A stretch of 64,000 nt of DNA from Tsukamurella paurometabola DSM 20162. GTDB taxonomy: Bacteria; Actinomycetota; Actinomycetes; Mycobacteriales; Mycobacteriaceae. The DNA lies in contig NC_014158.1 of the NCBI RefSeq assembly GCF_000092225.1, positions 744,001 to 808,000 of the forward strand. The letters run 5' to 3'. The position numbers and the translations under genes are program-made. Shown here one piece after another: positions 40,605 through 50,308 of the stretch. Numbering within the stretch: the first letter of the stretch is position 1; every line of letters starts with the position of its first letter. Under the pieces are notes generated by a model, which did no database searches, had not been told where the DNA came from, and was given only the letters and a program-made list of their open reading frames with translations.

Positions 40605-43600
40605 TCAGTCCTCGAACAGTGCGCGGATATCGGAGGCCGCCAGCCTGGCGTCGAATCCACCCTCGCCGCCCACCACGGACTCGAAGAGCGCGGCTTTGCG
40701 CTCCTTGAGCTCCATCACCTTGTCCTCGATGGTGCCCGCGGAAACCAGGCGGTAAACCATCACGCTGCGGGTCTGTCCGATGCGGTGCGCGCGGTCGATC
40801 GCCTGTGCCTCGGCCGCGGGATTCCACCACGGATCCAGGAGGAAGCAGTAGTCGGCCTGCACCAGGTTCAGGCCGAAACCACCGGCCTTGAGCGAGATCA
40901 GGAACACCTGCACCTCGCCCGAGGTGAACTTCTCGATCGCCGCAGCCCGGTCGGTCGTGGACCCGTCCAGGTAGGCGTACTCCACGCCCTCTTCATCGAG
41001 CCGCTCTGCGGCCTTGCGTAGGAACCCGGTGAACTGGCTGAACACCAGCACCGCATGTTTCTCCTCCAGCAGCTCATCGAGCTTCTCCGCGAGGTAGTCG
41101 AGCTTGGCGACGTCTTCGACGGCCAGTTCCTCGTCGACCAGCGACGGGTCGAGCGCGAGGCGCCGCAGCATGGTCAGCGAGCGCAGGATCTCGAACCGGT
41201 TGCCGTCGAAGTCATCGAGTAGGCCCAGCAGCTTGGCGCGCTGGTCGGCCAGGATGCGGTCGTAGGTGTGCCGGTGTTCGTCGCTGAGCTGTACCTGTAC
41301 CACGGATTCGGTCTTCTCCGGCAGGTCCTTGGCCACCAGATCCTTGGTGCGCCGCAACATGAACGGCCGCACCCGTCGGCGTAGCCGGGCCAGTCGGTCA
41401 TCGTCGCCACCACGCTCGATGGGGCGGCGATACTCCTCCGCGAACCAGGTGCGGCCCGGGAACAGCCCGGGCACGGTGAGCGCGGTGAGCGCCCACAGTT
41501 CTTCCAGATGATTCTCCATCGGCGTACCGGTCACGGCCAGCGTAAACCGCCGATCCAGCAGCGACACCGCCGCGAAAGCCTTCGAGCGCGGGTTCTTCAC
41601 GAACTGCGCCTCGTCCAGGATGACGCCCGCCCATCGCACCGCCGCGTACTCCTCGGCGTCGAGGCGGAGCAGAGTGTACGAGGTGAGCACCACGTCGGCG
41701 CCCGCCACCACGGAACTGATCGAGGCGCCCGACTTGCGGGAAGTCTCGGCGACCGCGGCCACCGTCAGGTGCGGCGCGAACCGGCGGCACTCCGCCGCCC
41801 AGTTGCCCACCACGGAAGTCGGAGCCACCACCAGGAACGGACCTGGTGAGCCCAGTACGTCCGGTTCGGCGTTCTCGTGCGCGCGGCAGATCAGCGCCAG
41901 CGTCTGCACGGTCTTTCCCAGGCCCATGTCGTCGGCAAGGATTCCGCCGAAATCGTTGTCCCACAGGAAGGAGAGCCAATCCAGGCCGTCGCGCTGGTAC
42001 GGCCGCAGCTCGGCGCGCAGGGTGGACGGGGTCTCCTGTCGCGCCAGGTCGCCGGCGGTGAGCGCCCCTACCCGGCGGCTCCAATCGCCGTCGAAGTCGG
42101 TGGAGTCCGCGAGATCAGCGAGGTCGTCGACCAGTCCCGCCTGGAATCTGCTGATCCGCAATCCATCCCGCTCATCTGCGCCGGTGCCGCGGGCGCCGCG
42201 TCGGGCGCCGCGGGCCGGCAGCTCGCGGGCCTCTCCGATCAGCTCGCGTAGCCGGTCGAACCGCTCACCGTCGATCCGGGCGAGCACCCCGCCCGGGGTG
42301 ACGATGGTATCGAGGCCGCCCGCCACCGCGGTGAAGACATCACGGAAGGGCACCTCCTCGCCGTCCACCTCCACGGCCACCTCAAGGTCGAACCAGTCCA
42401 TCGACGGCGATTCGGAGTCCTCGCCGCGCACCCGGACCGACACGGTCGCAGCCGATTCCGACCAACGGAACCCGGGATCGTCGGTGACTTCCACGATCAC
42501 CCCGGGCACGGTCCGCAGCACCGGTGCCGCTTCGGCCAGCCACACCGCGGCCTCGGTGCCGCGGTAGAAGCCCTGGGAGTGGTCGACGGTGACCTGCGCC
42601 TCACGCAGCGCACCTGCCATCGCGCGAGTGATCCGCTGCTGCCCCATGGAATCCGCGATACCGGCCGGTTCGGAGCCCACGGCGTAATCGCGGGCCTCGC
42701 CGCCCACGCTGTACCGCCATTTCCAGTCCACCTCGAGTTCGCCGGCCTCGGGGTAATACCGTGCGGTGCACACCAACTCGGGTCCGAGGACCTCGATCTC
42801 GCCGACCAGCCGCTCCGGATCGCGTACCGGCGCCACCGCGGTGAGATACGGCAGGTACTTCTCCCGGAGCTGGGGGACGGCTTCTGCGGGCACCCGGACC
42901 GGCGTGAACCGGCGCAGCGCCGTGGTGTGGGCCGGCGAGAGCGGGGGATCGAGTGGCGCGATACGCAACTCGTCACCGTCCTGTTGGAACACGCCGAGCG
43001 CACGATGTGCACCCAGCAGGCCGCCGGTGAACCGTCGCGGACCGTCGCCGAAGTCGATCTCGCGATCGAGTTCCACTCCGCCCGTCTCGGGGCGCGCCAC
43101 CAGGCCCAGCCGGGTAGGGGGCGCCAGCATCACCGTGCCGCGCGGACGTTTGGTCAGCAGCGGGACCCCGGCATCGCGGACGGCGCGGAGTTGGTCCCAC
43201 AGCAAGGGGGTGTCGATCATTCCGAGATCGGCCCAGGCATCCACGCCGTACAGGTTCCACAGCACCAACTGGGCCAGCGGGGTCAGTACCTCACGTTGCG
43301 CGGGCGCCACGCGCGGTGCGGACGAGATGGTGCGCCAGCGGACATCGCCGGCGACCCAGCTGCCGTCGCGCATCCCGGGCGTGGCCAGGCGCACCTGAAG
43401 CCGCTGCCCGGTGGTCACGCCGCGCTCATCGACGTCGAACTGCAATGCCACCGGTACCGTCGCCACGCTGCGTGGCTTGTCGGGTAGCAATGCCTCGAGC
43501 TGTCGCTCCCACGGATCGGGCTGCTCGACGGCGGACTCTTCGACGTCTTCCGCGGTCAGTTCGAGCAACAGTGCGGCGCCGTGCTTGCAGTTGAGTGCCA

Positions 43601-43850
43601 CCGGACAGGTGCACAGGCTCCGGACGGGGCGCCAGCCGCCGCCGGAGGGTTCGATCCACACCCGGGCGTCGTACTCGCGCGTCCCGGCGACGACACCGGT
43701 CACCAGCCGCTTCTCGTCGTCCCACTCCAAGTCGCCGATGAGGCCGGTGCCCACGTACTCGCCGGCCCGCCGCACCGTCGGTGCGCCGAAGAATCCGGTC
43801 AGGTCCTCGGGCGTGAACGAGGGGCCGCCACTGGTAGTCGATGCGCTCAT
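40605..43850 (-). CDS. SNF2-family DEAD/DEAH helicase with SWIM zinc finger
   Basis: A 1081-residue ATP-dependent DNA translocase. An N-terminal SWIM zinc finger (SLCTCPVALNCKHGAALL, about residues 80-97) is followed by a ~500-residue bacterial SNF2-associated region. The SNF2 ATPase has Walker A DDMGLGKT and ILDEAQFVKN, and the helicase C-terminal domain ends with QAIDRAHRIGQTR. Related mycobacterial proteins (HelZ type) are linked to genome maintenance, but no substrate is proven. The ATG at 43850 is preferred to a TTG two codons upstream. Confidence 0.88.
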   Translation of the reverse strand: MSASTTSGGPSFTPEDLTGFFGAPTVRRAGEYVGTGLIGDLEWDDEKRLVTGVVAGTREYDARVWIEPSGGGWRPVRSLCTCPVALNCKHGAALLLELTAEDVEESAVEQPDPWERQLEALLPDKPRSVATVPVALQFDVDERGVTTGQRLQVRLATPGMRDGSWVAGDVRWRTISSAPRVAPAQREVLTPLAQLVLWNLYGVDAWADLGMIDTPLLWDQLRAVRDAGVPLLTKRPRGTVMLAPPTRLGLVARPETGGVELDREIDFGDGPRRFTGGLLGAHRALGVFQQDGDELRIAPLDPPLSPAHTTALRRFTPVRVPAEAVPQLREKYLPYLTAVAPVRDPERLVGEIEVLGPELVCTARYYPEAGELEVDWKWRYSVGGEARDYAVGSEPAGIADSMGQQRITRAMAGALREAQVTVDHSQGFYRGTEAAVWLAEAAPVLRTVPGVIVEVTDDPGFRWSESAATVSVRVRGEDSESPSMDWFDLEVAVEVDGEEVPFRDVFTAVAGGLDTIVTPGGVLARIDGERFDRLRELIGEARELPARGARRGARGTGADERDGLRISRFQAGLVDDLADLADSTDFDGDWSRRVGALTAGDLARQETPSTLRAELRPYQRDGLDWLSFLWDNDFGGILADDMGLGKTVQTLALICRAHENAEPDVLGSPGPFLVVAPTSVVGNWAAECRRFAPHLTVAAVAETSRKSGASISSVVAGADVVLTSYTLLRLDAEEYAAVRWAGVILDEAQFVKNPRSKAFAAVSLLDRRFTLAVTGTPMENHLEELWALTALTVPGLFPGRTWFAEEYRRPIERGGDDDRLARLRRRVRPFMLRRTKDLVAKDLPEKTESVVQVQLSDEHRHTYDRILADQRAKLLGLLDDFDGNRFEILRSLTMLRRLALDPSLVDEELAVEDVAKLDYLAEKLDELLEEKHAVLVFSQFTGFLRKAAERLDEEGVEYAYLDGSTTDRAAAIEKFTSGEVQVFLISLKAGGFGLNLVQADYCFLLDPWWNPAAEAQAIDRAHRIGQTRSVMVYRLVSAGTIEDKVMELKERKAALFESVVGGEGGFDARLAASDIRALFED

Positions 43851-43919
43851 GGTCAAGCGGACAGTCTACCGCCAAACGCTGAGGGGCGGCAGCCGCGACG
43901 GTCTCCAGGGGAGACGATT

Positions 43920-44819
43920 TCAGTGCGCGCCGAGAAGTGCGTCGCGCATCGCGTCGGCTCGGGCGCGCAGAGCGTCCGCGACGGCGGCGACCTCGCGCCG
44001 CCGCGCGGCCTCGGGACGCACCACCATCCAGTACTCCAACTCCACGCGGACCTCGCCGGGCAGCACTCGTACGAGGTCGGCGTGGGTATCGGCGAGGAAG
44101 CAGGGGAGCAGCCCCAGGCCGGCGCCCGCGCGGGTGGCTTCGACGTGCACCAACACGTTGGTGGAGCTGAGCCGGTCCGACATCTCCGGTACCACCACGC
44201 GGGCCTGGTCGAGATCGTCGACGGTGAGCATCGACTCGATGAAGTAGACCAGCGGCCGGCCGCCGAGATCGGCGCGAGTGCGCGGCATTCCGGTGGCGGC
44301 GAGGAAGTCCTCGGAACCGTAGAGCCCCAACCGGTACGGGGCCAACAACGTCGGCCCCACGCGATAGGTGCTCGGCCGTCCGACCACCACCTCGATGTCC
44401 ACCCCGGACCGGGTCGACGGTGCGCGCCGGGTCACCGTCAGCAGGTCGACCGACAGTCGCGGATGCATCCGGCCGAGCTCCGCGATCGCGGGCGCTACCA
44501 CCCGCGCGCTGAAACCGTCCGTCGCCGCGATCCGCACCGTGCCGTGCAGATCGCCGTCGGTGTCGGCGTGGAGCCCGAGCAGGGTGGACTCGATCCGCTC
44601 GGCGGCCCCGACCGCGGTGCGACCCAGGTCCGTGAGTTCCCAGCCGCTCGGCCCACGGGCCAGGAGGGGGCCGCCGAGCGCGTGCTCCAAGGCGGCGACC
44701 CGCCGCGAGGCCGTGGTGTGGTTGATGCCCAGCAGATCGGCGGCCGCGGTGTAGCGACCGGTCCGCGCCACGGCGAGCAAGGTGAGCAGGCCGTCGGCGC
44801 TCGCCTCAGGCGTGTGCAT
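43920..44819 (-). CDS. LysR-family transcriptional regulator
   Basis: A 299-residue regulator. The N-terminal winged helix (TGRYTAAADLLGINHTTASRRVAALEHALGG, seen as AAADLLGINHTTASRR and RVAALEHALGG) is followed by an effector domain (GTVRIAATDGF...). It is divergent from the MHS transporter and hydroxybutyrate-dehydrogenase genes and probably controls them. The ATG at 44819 is used rather than a TTG one codon upstream. Confidence 0.87.
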   Translation of the reverse strand: MHTPEASADGLLTLLAVARTGRYTAAADLLGINHTTASRRVAALEHALGGPLLARGPSGWELTDLGRTAVGAAERIESTLLGLHADTDGDLHGTVRIAATDGFSARVVAPAIAELGRMHPRLSVDLLTVTRRAPSTRSGVDIEVVVGRPSTYRVGPTLLAPYRLGLYGSEDFLAATGMPRTRADLGGRPLVYFIESMLTVDDLDQARVVVPEMSDRLSSTNVLVHVEATRAGAGLGLLPCFLADTHADLVRVLPGEVRVELEYWMVVRPEAARRREVAAVADALRARADAMRDALLGAH

Positions 44820-44821
44820 CA

Positions 44822-44898
44822 ATGCAGATTCGGTGGGCGGTGGTGGTCATTGTGTCTGCAATTCTATGCACCCATACTTCCCGAGTCATGATCTGCAT
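44822..44898. promoter_or_regulatory. Candidate LysR sites: repeated TCTGCA boxes in the divergent spacer
   Basis: ATGCAGAT (44822-44829) and ATCTGCAT (44891-44898) are exact inverted copies. A third, TCTGCAAT, begins at 44855 and is part of TGCA-N6-TGCA (44857-44870). Spread-out boxes over ~77 bp are usual for LysR tetramers, but no binding data exist. Confidence 0.45.
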
Positions 44899-44941
44899 CA
44901 CATCCGATGGCTCATTGTGACCTGAGAAACGAGGAGCAGTG

Positions 44942-46294
44942 ATGGCGCATACCGAACTGGAGCGACCGAGCAGTCTGCGGAAGATCGTCGCCGCGTCGAT
45001 GGCCGGGACCGTCGTCGAGTGGTACGAGTTCTTCCTCTACGGCATCGCGGCCACGGTGGTCTTCAACAAGATCTTCTTCCCGCAGGGCGCCAGCGAGTAC
45101 GACGCGATCATCGCCGCCTTCATCACCTACGCGGTCGGCTTCGCGGCCCGCCCGATCGGCGGCATCGTCTTCGGCCACCTGGGTGACAAGATCGGACGGA
45201 AGACACTGCTGCAGGTGTCGATCCTGCTGATCGGCGTGGCCACGTTCCTCATGGGCTGTCTCCCCACCTTCGATCAGATCGGCTACTGGGCGCCCGCCCT
45301 GCTGGTGCTGCTGCGCTTCCTCCAGGGCTTCGCCGTGGGTGGCGAGTGGGGCGGCGCCGTCCTGCTCGTCGCCGAGCAATGCCCCGACAAGTCCCGAGGC
45401 TATTGGGCCTCATGGCCGCAGGCGGGCGTGCCGGGCGGCAACCTGGCCGCCACCATCGTTCTGCTGGTGCTCACCAACACGCTCTCCGATGCCGACTTCC
45501 TCAGTTGGGGCTGGCGCATCGCGTTCTGGCTCTCGGCGGGCATCGTGTTGGTGGGCTATTACATCCGCACCCAGGTCGACGAGTCGCCGCTGTTCAAGCA
45601 GGCACAGCAGGAGATCGAGCGCGAGCGCGCGGTGTCCTACGGCGTGGTCGAGGTGCTGCGGCGCTACCCGCGTGGCGTGTTCTCCGCGATGGGCCTGCGA
45701 TTCGGCGAGAACATCTTCTACTACCTGGTGGTCACGTTCTCGATCACCTATCTCAAGACCGTGGTGAAGATGGACACCAGCTCGATCCTCACCTGGCTGC
45801 TGATCGCGCACGTGGTGCACCTGATCGTGATGCCGCTGGCCGGTGCCCTCACCGATGTGGTCGGGCGGCGTCCGGTGTACTTCGCGGGTGCAGTACTCGC
45901 CGCCTCCTGGGGCTTCTTCGCCTTCCGGATGTTCGACACCGGTCATCCCGCGATGGTGGTCCTCGCCGTCACGCTCGGCCTGATGTTCCACGCGCTGATG
46001 TACGCGCCGCAGCCCGCCATCATGGCCGAATCCTTCCCCACCCGGATGCGGTACTCGGGGGTCTCCTTGGCCGCTCAGGTCACCTCGGTGGTGGCCGGCT
46101 CGCTCGCCCCGATCATCGCGACCAAGCTGCTCAAGAGCTTCGACTCGTCGGTGCCGATCGCGGTGTACCTCGCCATCGCGTGCGGTATCACCGCCCTGGC
46201 GGTGGTGTTCGTCCGCGAGACCCGCGGTATCAGCCTGGCCTCGGTCGACGAGCAGGACCGGCGCTCCCGCGACGATGAGCGGATCCCCGCATGA
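44942..46294 (+). CDS. MHS-family (metabolite:H+ symporter) MFS transporter
   Basis: A 450-residue transporter with twelve predicted helices. The MHS traits are VVEWYEFFLYG in helix 1, the cytoplasmic motif GHLGDKIGRK, LLRFLQGFAVGGEWGGAVLL and PTRMRYSGVSLAAQ. MHS proteins import carboxylates or zwitterions with protons. It is coupled by ATGA to a 3-hydroxybutyrate-dehydrogenase-like gene, so 3-hydroxybutyrate or a similar hydroxy acid is a reasonable substrate guess. GAGGAG precedes the ATG at 44942. Divergent LysR is the likely regulator. Confidence 0.85.
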   Translation: MAHTELERPSSLRKIVAASMAGTVVEWYEFFLYGIAATVVFNKIFFPQGASEYDAIIAAFITYAVGFAARPIGGIVFGHLGDKIGRKTLLQVSILLIGVATFLMGCLPTFDQIGYWAPALLVLLRFLQGFAVGGEWGGAVLLVAEQCPDKSRGYWASWPQAGVPGGNLAATIVLLVLTNTLSDADFLSWGWRIAFWLSAGIVLVGYYIRTQVDESPLFKQAQQEIERERAVSYGVVEVLRRYPRGVFSAMGLRFGENIFYYLVVTFSITYLKTVVKMDTSSILTWLLIAHVVHLIVMPLAGALTDVVGRRPVYFAGAVLAASWGFFAFRMFDTGHPAMVVLAVTLGLMFHALMYAPQPAIMAESFPTRMRYSGVSLAAQVTSVVAGSLAPIIATKLLKSFDSSVPIAVYLAIACGITALAVVFVRETRGISLASVDEQDRRSRDDERIPA

Positions 46295-47022
46295 CCCGAG
46301 CGTTCGTCACCGGCGGGGCGGCCGGGATCGGCGCGGCGATCGCGCGGCGCCTCGCCGCCGACGGTGCCACGGTCACCGTCGTCGATCGGGACGGTCCGGC
46401 CGCTGCCGGGCTGGCCCGGGAGATCGGCGGCGATCACCTCGAACTCGACCTCACCGACACGGATGCGCTCGCCGGGCTCACGCTCGATGTGGACATCCTG
46501 GTCAACAACGCCGGTGTGCAGCACGTCGCGCCGATCGAGGAGTTCGATCCCGGGTGGTTCCGTCGGATCACCACGCTGATGCTCGAGGCTCCGTTCCTGT
46601 TGACCCGGGCCGCCCTGCCCGCGATGTACGAGCGCGGCTTCGGCCGGATCGTGCACGTCTCCTCGGTGCACGGGCTGCGGGCCTCGAAATACAAAGCCGC
46701 CTACGTGGCCGCCAAGCACGGCGTCGAGGGCCTGTCGAAGGTGACCGCACTGGAGGGTGGGCCGCACGGTGTCACCAGCAACTGCGTGAACCCCGGCTAC
46801 GTCCGCACCGCTCTCGTTGCCACGCAGATCGCCGAACAGGCCCTCGCGCATGGCATCACCGAGCAGCAGGTCACCGACGAGGTCTTCCTGGCCCGGCCCG
46901 CGATCAAGCGGCTCATCGAGCCCGACGAGGTCGCGGGCCTGGTGTCGTGGTTGTGCGGCCCCGCGGCGGCGATGGTGACCGGTGCGTCGTACGCGATGGA
47001 CGGCGGCTGGACCGCGAACTGA
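46291..47022 (+). CDS. SDR, probable 3-hydroxybutyrate dehydrogenase
   Basis: A 243-residue short-chain dehydrogenase. The cofactor loop TGGAAGIG, NNAG, the catalytic Ser-Tyr-Lys (VSSVHGL, AYVAAKHG) and the Gln-rich substrate loop HVAPIEEF fit the D-3-hydroxybutyrate dehydrogenase group (SVHGLRASKYKAAYVAAKHG region and the VNPGYVRTALV loop). It would convert 3-hydroxybutyrate to acetoacetate with NAD. It overlaps the transporter gene as ATGA. The nearest thiolase lies at 48571 on the other strand. Confidence 0.82.
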   Translation: MTRAFVTGGAAGIGAAIARRLAADGATVTVVDRDGPAAAGLAREIGGDHLELDLTDTDALAGLTLDVDILVNNAGVQHVAPIEEFDPGWFRRITTLMLEAPFLLTRAALPAMYERGFGRIVHVSSVHGLRASKYKAAYVAAKHGVEGLSKVTALEGGPHGVTSNCVNPGYVRTALVATQIAEQALAHGITEQQVTDEVFLARPAIKRLIEPDEVAGLVSWLCGPAAAMVTGASYAMDGGWTAN

Positions 47023-47061
47023 GTACGTACCTGGCAATCGACTGCGAGGGTGCGTGCCGAG

Positions 47062-47091
47062 TTGGACCCTTGCAGACCCACCGGCTACGGT
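47062..47091 (+). promoter_or_regulatory. Candidate promoter of the acyltransferase gene
   Basis: TTGGAC (47062-47067) and TACGGT (47086-47091) with an 18-bp spacer, about 50 bp before the start codon. Confidence 0.3.
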
Positions 47092-47141
47092 ACGAAGGAT
47101 CTGTGACCAGGTGTAACTGGCTGTATTAGGGATTCAACTCA

Positions 47142-48566
47142 GTGAGCGTGGACCGAACCATGAGCGATGGCGTCGAACCGGAGACGGAGGCAGCGACATC
47201 GCGCAGGCGACGTGGTTACGTCCCCAGTAGGTCCAAAGGCGGGCACCTCTACCAGCTCGACATCGTGCGCATCGTCACGTTCGCGGGCGTGATCTTCGAT
47301 CACTGCGTCTCCGGCACCACCTTCCCGACCAACGTGGCCTCGAACGCGGTGCAGACGGTGTTCCACTACACCCGCAATGCGTTCTTCGCGCTCACCGGAT
47401 TCGTACTGGTCTACCAGTACAAGGACCGCGAACTGAAGCCGCTGGAATTCTGGCGCAAGCGGTACAAGGCCGTTGGTCTGCCGTTCGTGGTGTGGACCGT
47501 CTTCTACTGGCTGTACCACATGTACATCATGTGGCCCCCGGCCTTCAGCAACATCTGGCGCACCTTCGAGACCTGGGACTCGACCAAGACCGCCTTCAAG
47601 GTGCTCGGCTACGACCTGCTCACCGGCGATGCCTGGTATCACCTCTACTTCGTGTTCGTGACGCTGCAGGTGTACCTGTTGTTCCCGTTCCTGCTGAAGT
47701 TCTTGCGTTGGAGCTGGGGCTACCACAAGTACCTCCTCGCAGCGAGCCTCGCGTTCCATCTGGTGCTGCTGCAGTACATGACGAACGTGCGCCCCGAGAT
47801 CTTCAACTACGGGCTGTTGGCGAAGCTGTGGAACCATCTGCCCGCCACGTTCATCCCGTACCAGTTCTTCACTCTGCTCGGTTGTGTCGCCGCGATGCAC
47901 CTGCCCGGCGTGAAGAAGTTCATGTCCCGGTTCCGCGGCTGGGTGATCGCCGCGGCCGGCGTCAGCATCGGCGTCTCGGTCATGTACTACCTGGGACTCG
48001 TCGATGACGGCATGTTCCCGGTCACCGCGGCCAACGTCTTCCGCCCGTTCTACGCCGCGATGTTCGTGCTGATCATCATGGCGCTGTACGCCGCCGGCAC
48101 GATCTGGTCGGAGCGGCGCACTCCCGGCTCGTTCTGGGACCGGTTCCTCAAGACCGCCTCGGACCGCTCGTTCGGCATCTTCCTGGTGCACGGCTTCGCA
48201 TTGCAGGAGCTGGCGCCCACCATTCAGCGGTTCCGGTTCGAGGTCTATGCGCCGATCGTCACGGTGATCACCTTCATCGTCACCTGCTTCCTCACGGTCG
48301 GAATCTCGGAGGTGCTGCGCCGCACCCCGGTCAGCCTGTTCACCACCGGCCGGAAGATGATCCCGATGGCGCAGCAGGGCCAGAAGAACTCGCTGTTGAT
48401 CGGCGCGGCGATGGTGATCGCCGGCGCGATCGCTTTCTGGCCGCTCGACGTTCCCGCCGGCGCCTCGGCGATCTTCTTCGGTGCCGTGCTGCTGCTGTGG
48501 CAGCCGCTCGGCCGCACGGTGTTCGCCGGCCCCGCGGGGGCGCGGCCGGTCGCGAAGGCGGAGTGA
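47142..48566 (+). CDS. Acyltransferase-3-family integral membrane protein
   Basis: A 474-residue membrane protein with about ten helices. The Acyl_transf_3 hallmarks are present at the start: YQLDIVRIVTFAGVIFDHC, where R and H are the usual catalytic-region residues, and TRNAFFALTGFVLVYQY. The family O-acylates sugars and lipids at the membrane. Mycolic-acid bacteria have a trehalose-mycolate acetyltransferase of this fold, but I cannot tell if this is that one. Start GTG at 47142 is uncertain, and the ATG at 47160 is the alternative. Confidence 0.75.
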   Translation: MSVDRTMSDGVEPETEAATSRRRRGYVPSRSKGGHLYQLDIVRIVTFAGVIFDHCVSGTTFPTNVASNAVQTVFHYTRNAFFALTGFVLVYQYKDRELKPLEFWRKRYKAVGLPFVVWTVFYWLYHMYIMWPPAFSNIWRTFETWDSTKTAFKVLGYDLLTGDAWYHLYFVFVTLQVYLLFPFLLKFLRWSWGYHKYLLAASLAFHLVLLQYMTNVRPEIFNYGLLAKLWNHLPATFIPYQFFTLLGCVAAMHLPGVKKFMSRFRGWVIAAAGVSIGVSVMYYLGLVDDGMFPVTAANVFRPFYAAMFVLIIMALYAAGTIWSERRTPGSFWDRFLKTASDRSFGIFLVHGFALQELAPTIQRFRFEVYAPIVTVITFIVTCFLTVGISEVLRRTPVSLFTTGRKMIPMAQQGQKNSLLIGAAMVIAGAIAFWPLDVPAGASAIFFGAVLLLWQPLGRTVFAGPAGARPVAKAE

Positions 48567-48570
48567 TCCG

Positions 48571-49749
48571 CTAGATCCGTTCGATGATGGTGGCGTTGGC
48601 CATGCCGTTGCCCTCGCACATCGTTTGCAGCCCGTACCGACCTCCGGTGGCCTCCAGGTGGTTCACCAGCGTGGTGAGCAGGCGGGTGCCCGAGGCGCCC
48701 AGCGGGTGGCCGAGCGCGATGGCGCCGCCGCGCGGGTTCAGCTTCGCCGGATCCACGTCGAACTCGGCCGACCACGCGAGCGGTACCGAGGCGAAGGCCT
48801 CGTTCACCTCGAAGGCGTCAATATCGGAGATGGACAGCCCCGCGCGGTCGAGCACCTTGTGCGTGGCGGGGATCGGGCCGCTCAGCATGATCTCGGGATC
48901 GGAGCCCACCACCGCGAAGCTGTGGAAGCGGGCACGCGGCGTGAGCCCCAGTGCCGCCGCCTTCTCCGCGCTCATGATGAGCGCGGCCGAGGCACCGTCG
49001 GTGAGCGGCGACGAGTTGCCCGGGGTGATCGACCATGCGGTGATCTCGGGATACTGCTGCGCCCACTGCGGGTCCTCGAAAGCGGGTCGGAGTCCGGAGA
49101 GGCCCTCGGCGGTGGTCGTGGCGCGCACCGTCTCGTCGACCGTGTGCACGGCACCGTCGGGCAGGGTGACGGGCACGATCTCGGTGTCGAAGCCGCCGGC
49201 CTCGCGGGTCGCGACGGCGCGGGCGTGCGAATCCGCCGCGTACCGGTCCAGCGTCTCCCGGTCGAGCTTCCATCGCGTGGCCATCAGCTCGGCGCCGATG
49301 CCCTGATGCGGCAGGTTCGGGAAGCGGGTGGCGAGGGTTGCCATCGGGGCGCCGCCCACCGAGGTGGACCCCATGGGGACGCGGCTCATCGATTCCACGC
49401 CGCCCGCGATCACGATGTCGTACGCCCCGGCGATCACGCCCTGCGCGGCGAAATGCGCTGCCTGCTGCGACGAGCCGCACTGCCGGTCGATGGTGGTGCC
49501 CGGTACCGATACCGGTAAACCCGCCGTGAGTGCGGCGATCCGAGCGATGTTGAGGGCCTGGTCGCCCACCTGGTGCACGCAGCCCGCGATCACGTCGTCG
49601 ATGAGGGCGGGGTCGAGCTCGTTGGTCTCGACGAGCGTGCGGATCAGGCCGGCCAGCAGGTCGGACGGGTGCACGCCGTGCAGCGCCCCGCCGGGCTTGC
49701 CCTTGCCGGATGCCGTGCGGACGACGTCGACGATCACTGCTTCGGTCAT
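48571..49749 (-). CDS. Thiolase (acetyl-CoA acyltransferase)
   Basis: A 392-residue thiolase of normal length. The nucleophilic Cys91 lies in DRQCGSSQ, the His in GHPLGASG and the second Cys in MCEGNGMANA, with NEAFASVP before. It may act in fatty-acid or sterol side-chain degradation like mycobacterial FadA paralogues. The ATG at 49749 follows GGAGAGGATC. A possible minus-strand -10 TATACT is at 49849-49844. It has no partner hydratase/dehydrogenase next to it. Confidence 0.88.
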   Translation of the reverse strand: MTEAVIVDVVRTASGKGKPGGALHGVHPSDLLAGLIRTLVETNELDPALIDDVIAGCVHQVGDQALNIARIAALTAGLPVSVPGTTIDRQCGSSQQAAHFAAQGVIAGAYDIVIAGGVESMSRVPMGSTSVGGAPMATLATRFPNLPHQGIGAELMATRWKLDRETLDRYAADSHARAVATREAGGFDTEIVPVTLPDGAVHTVDETVRATTTAEGLSGLRPAFEDPQWAQQYPEITAWSITPGNSSPLTDGASAALIMSAEKAAALGLTPRARFHSFAVVGSDPEIMLSGPIPATHKVLDRAGLSISDIDAFEVNEAFASVPLAWSAEFDVDPAKLNPRGGAIALGHPLGASGTRLLTTLVNHLEATGGRYGLQTMCEGNGMANATIIERI

Positions 49750-49923
49750 GGACTTGATCCTCTCCAGTCGGAGGGCCCCGGCGTGATCGTTGACAACACC
49801 GGAAGCCCGACGCATCGCCGAAGGTGGCGGTGGTCTTCCCTGGAGTATAAGTTAATCACTATTCTGCATGGGCGGAATGTGTGAAGCGCCCGTCCCGCTG
49901 GGTACCGGGCCCCGGGCGAGTGG

Positions 49924-50298
49924 TCAGGCGGCCGGCGCCAAGCGGACCGTCGCCGAGCGCGCGGGCTCGGTCACCATGGTGCGGGTCGCCGCACCGCCGT
50001 TGGGGTACTTGGTCTCGAAGCCTGCGTCCACCTGCTGCTGGACGTCATCGGTGGTGTCGGGGATCAGGGCCACGTCGGCTTCCATGCCGCCGATGCGGAC
50101 GCGGCCGATGCCCTTGATCTTGGCCCACTTGTACCAGCCGCCGTCGACGCCGAAGGCCGAGCGGATGTAGATGTCGTCGCCGACCCGGACGGTCCAGATC
50201 GGCACCCAGTGGCGCAGGGTGCCGTCCTTGCGGTAGCTGCTGATCTCGATCTCCTGGGTGGTGCCGAGGGCGTCGGTGAGGGTGGTGTCGAGGGGCAT
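49924..50298 (-). CDS. DUF2255-family protein
   Basis: A 124-residue soluble protein. EIEISSYRKDGTLRHWVPIWTVRVGDDIYIRSAFG is the family signature, here seen as SSYRKDGTLRHWVPIW and DDIYIRSAFG. It resembles the split-barrel flavin proteins in its beta pattern. AGGAGAT precedes the ATG at 50298. It lies 10 bp after the XRE regulator gene, so they are probably one message. Function unknown. Confidence 0.75.
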   Translation of the reverse strand: MPLDTTLTDALGTTQEIEISSYRKDGTLRHWVPIWTVRVGDDIYIRSAFGVDGGWYKWAKIKGIGRVRIGGMEADVALIPDTTDDVQQQVDAGFETKYPNGGAATRTMVTEPARSATVRLAPAA

Positions 50299-50308
50299 GG
50301 TGGATCTC

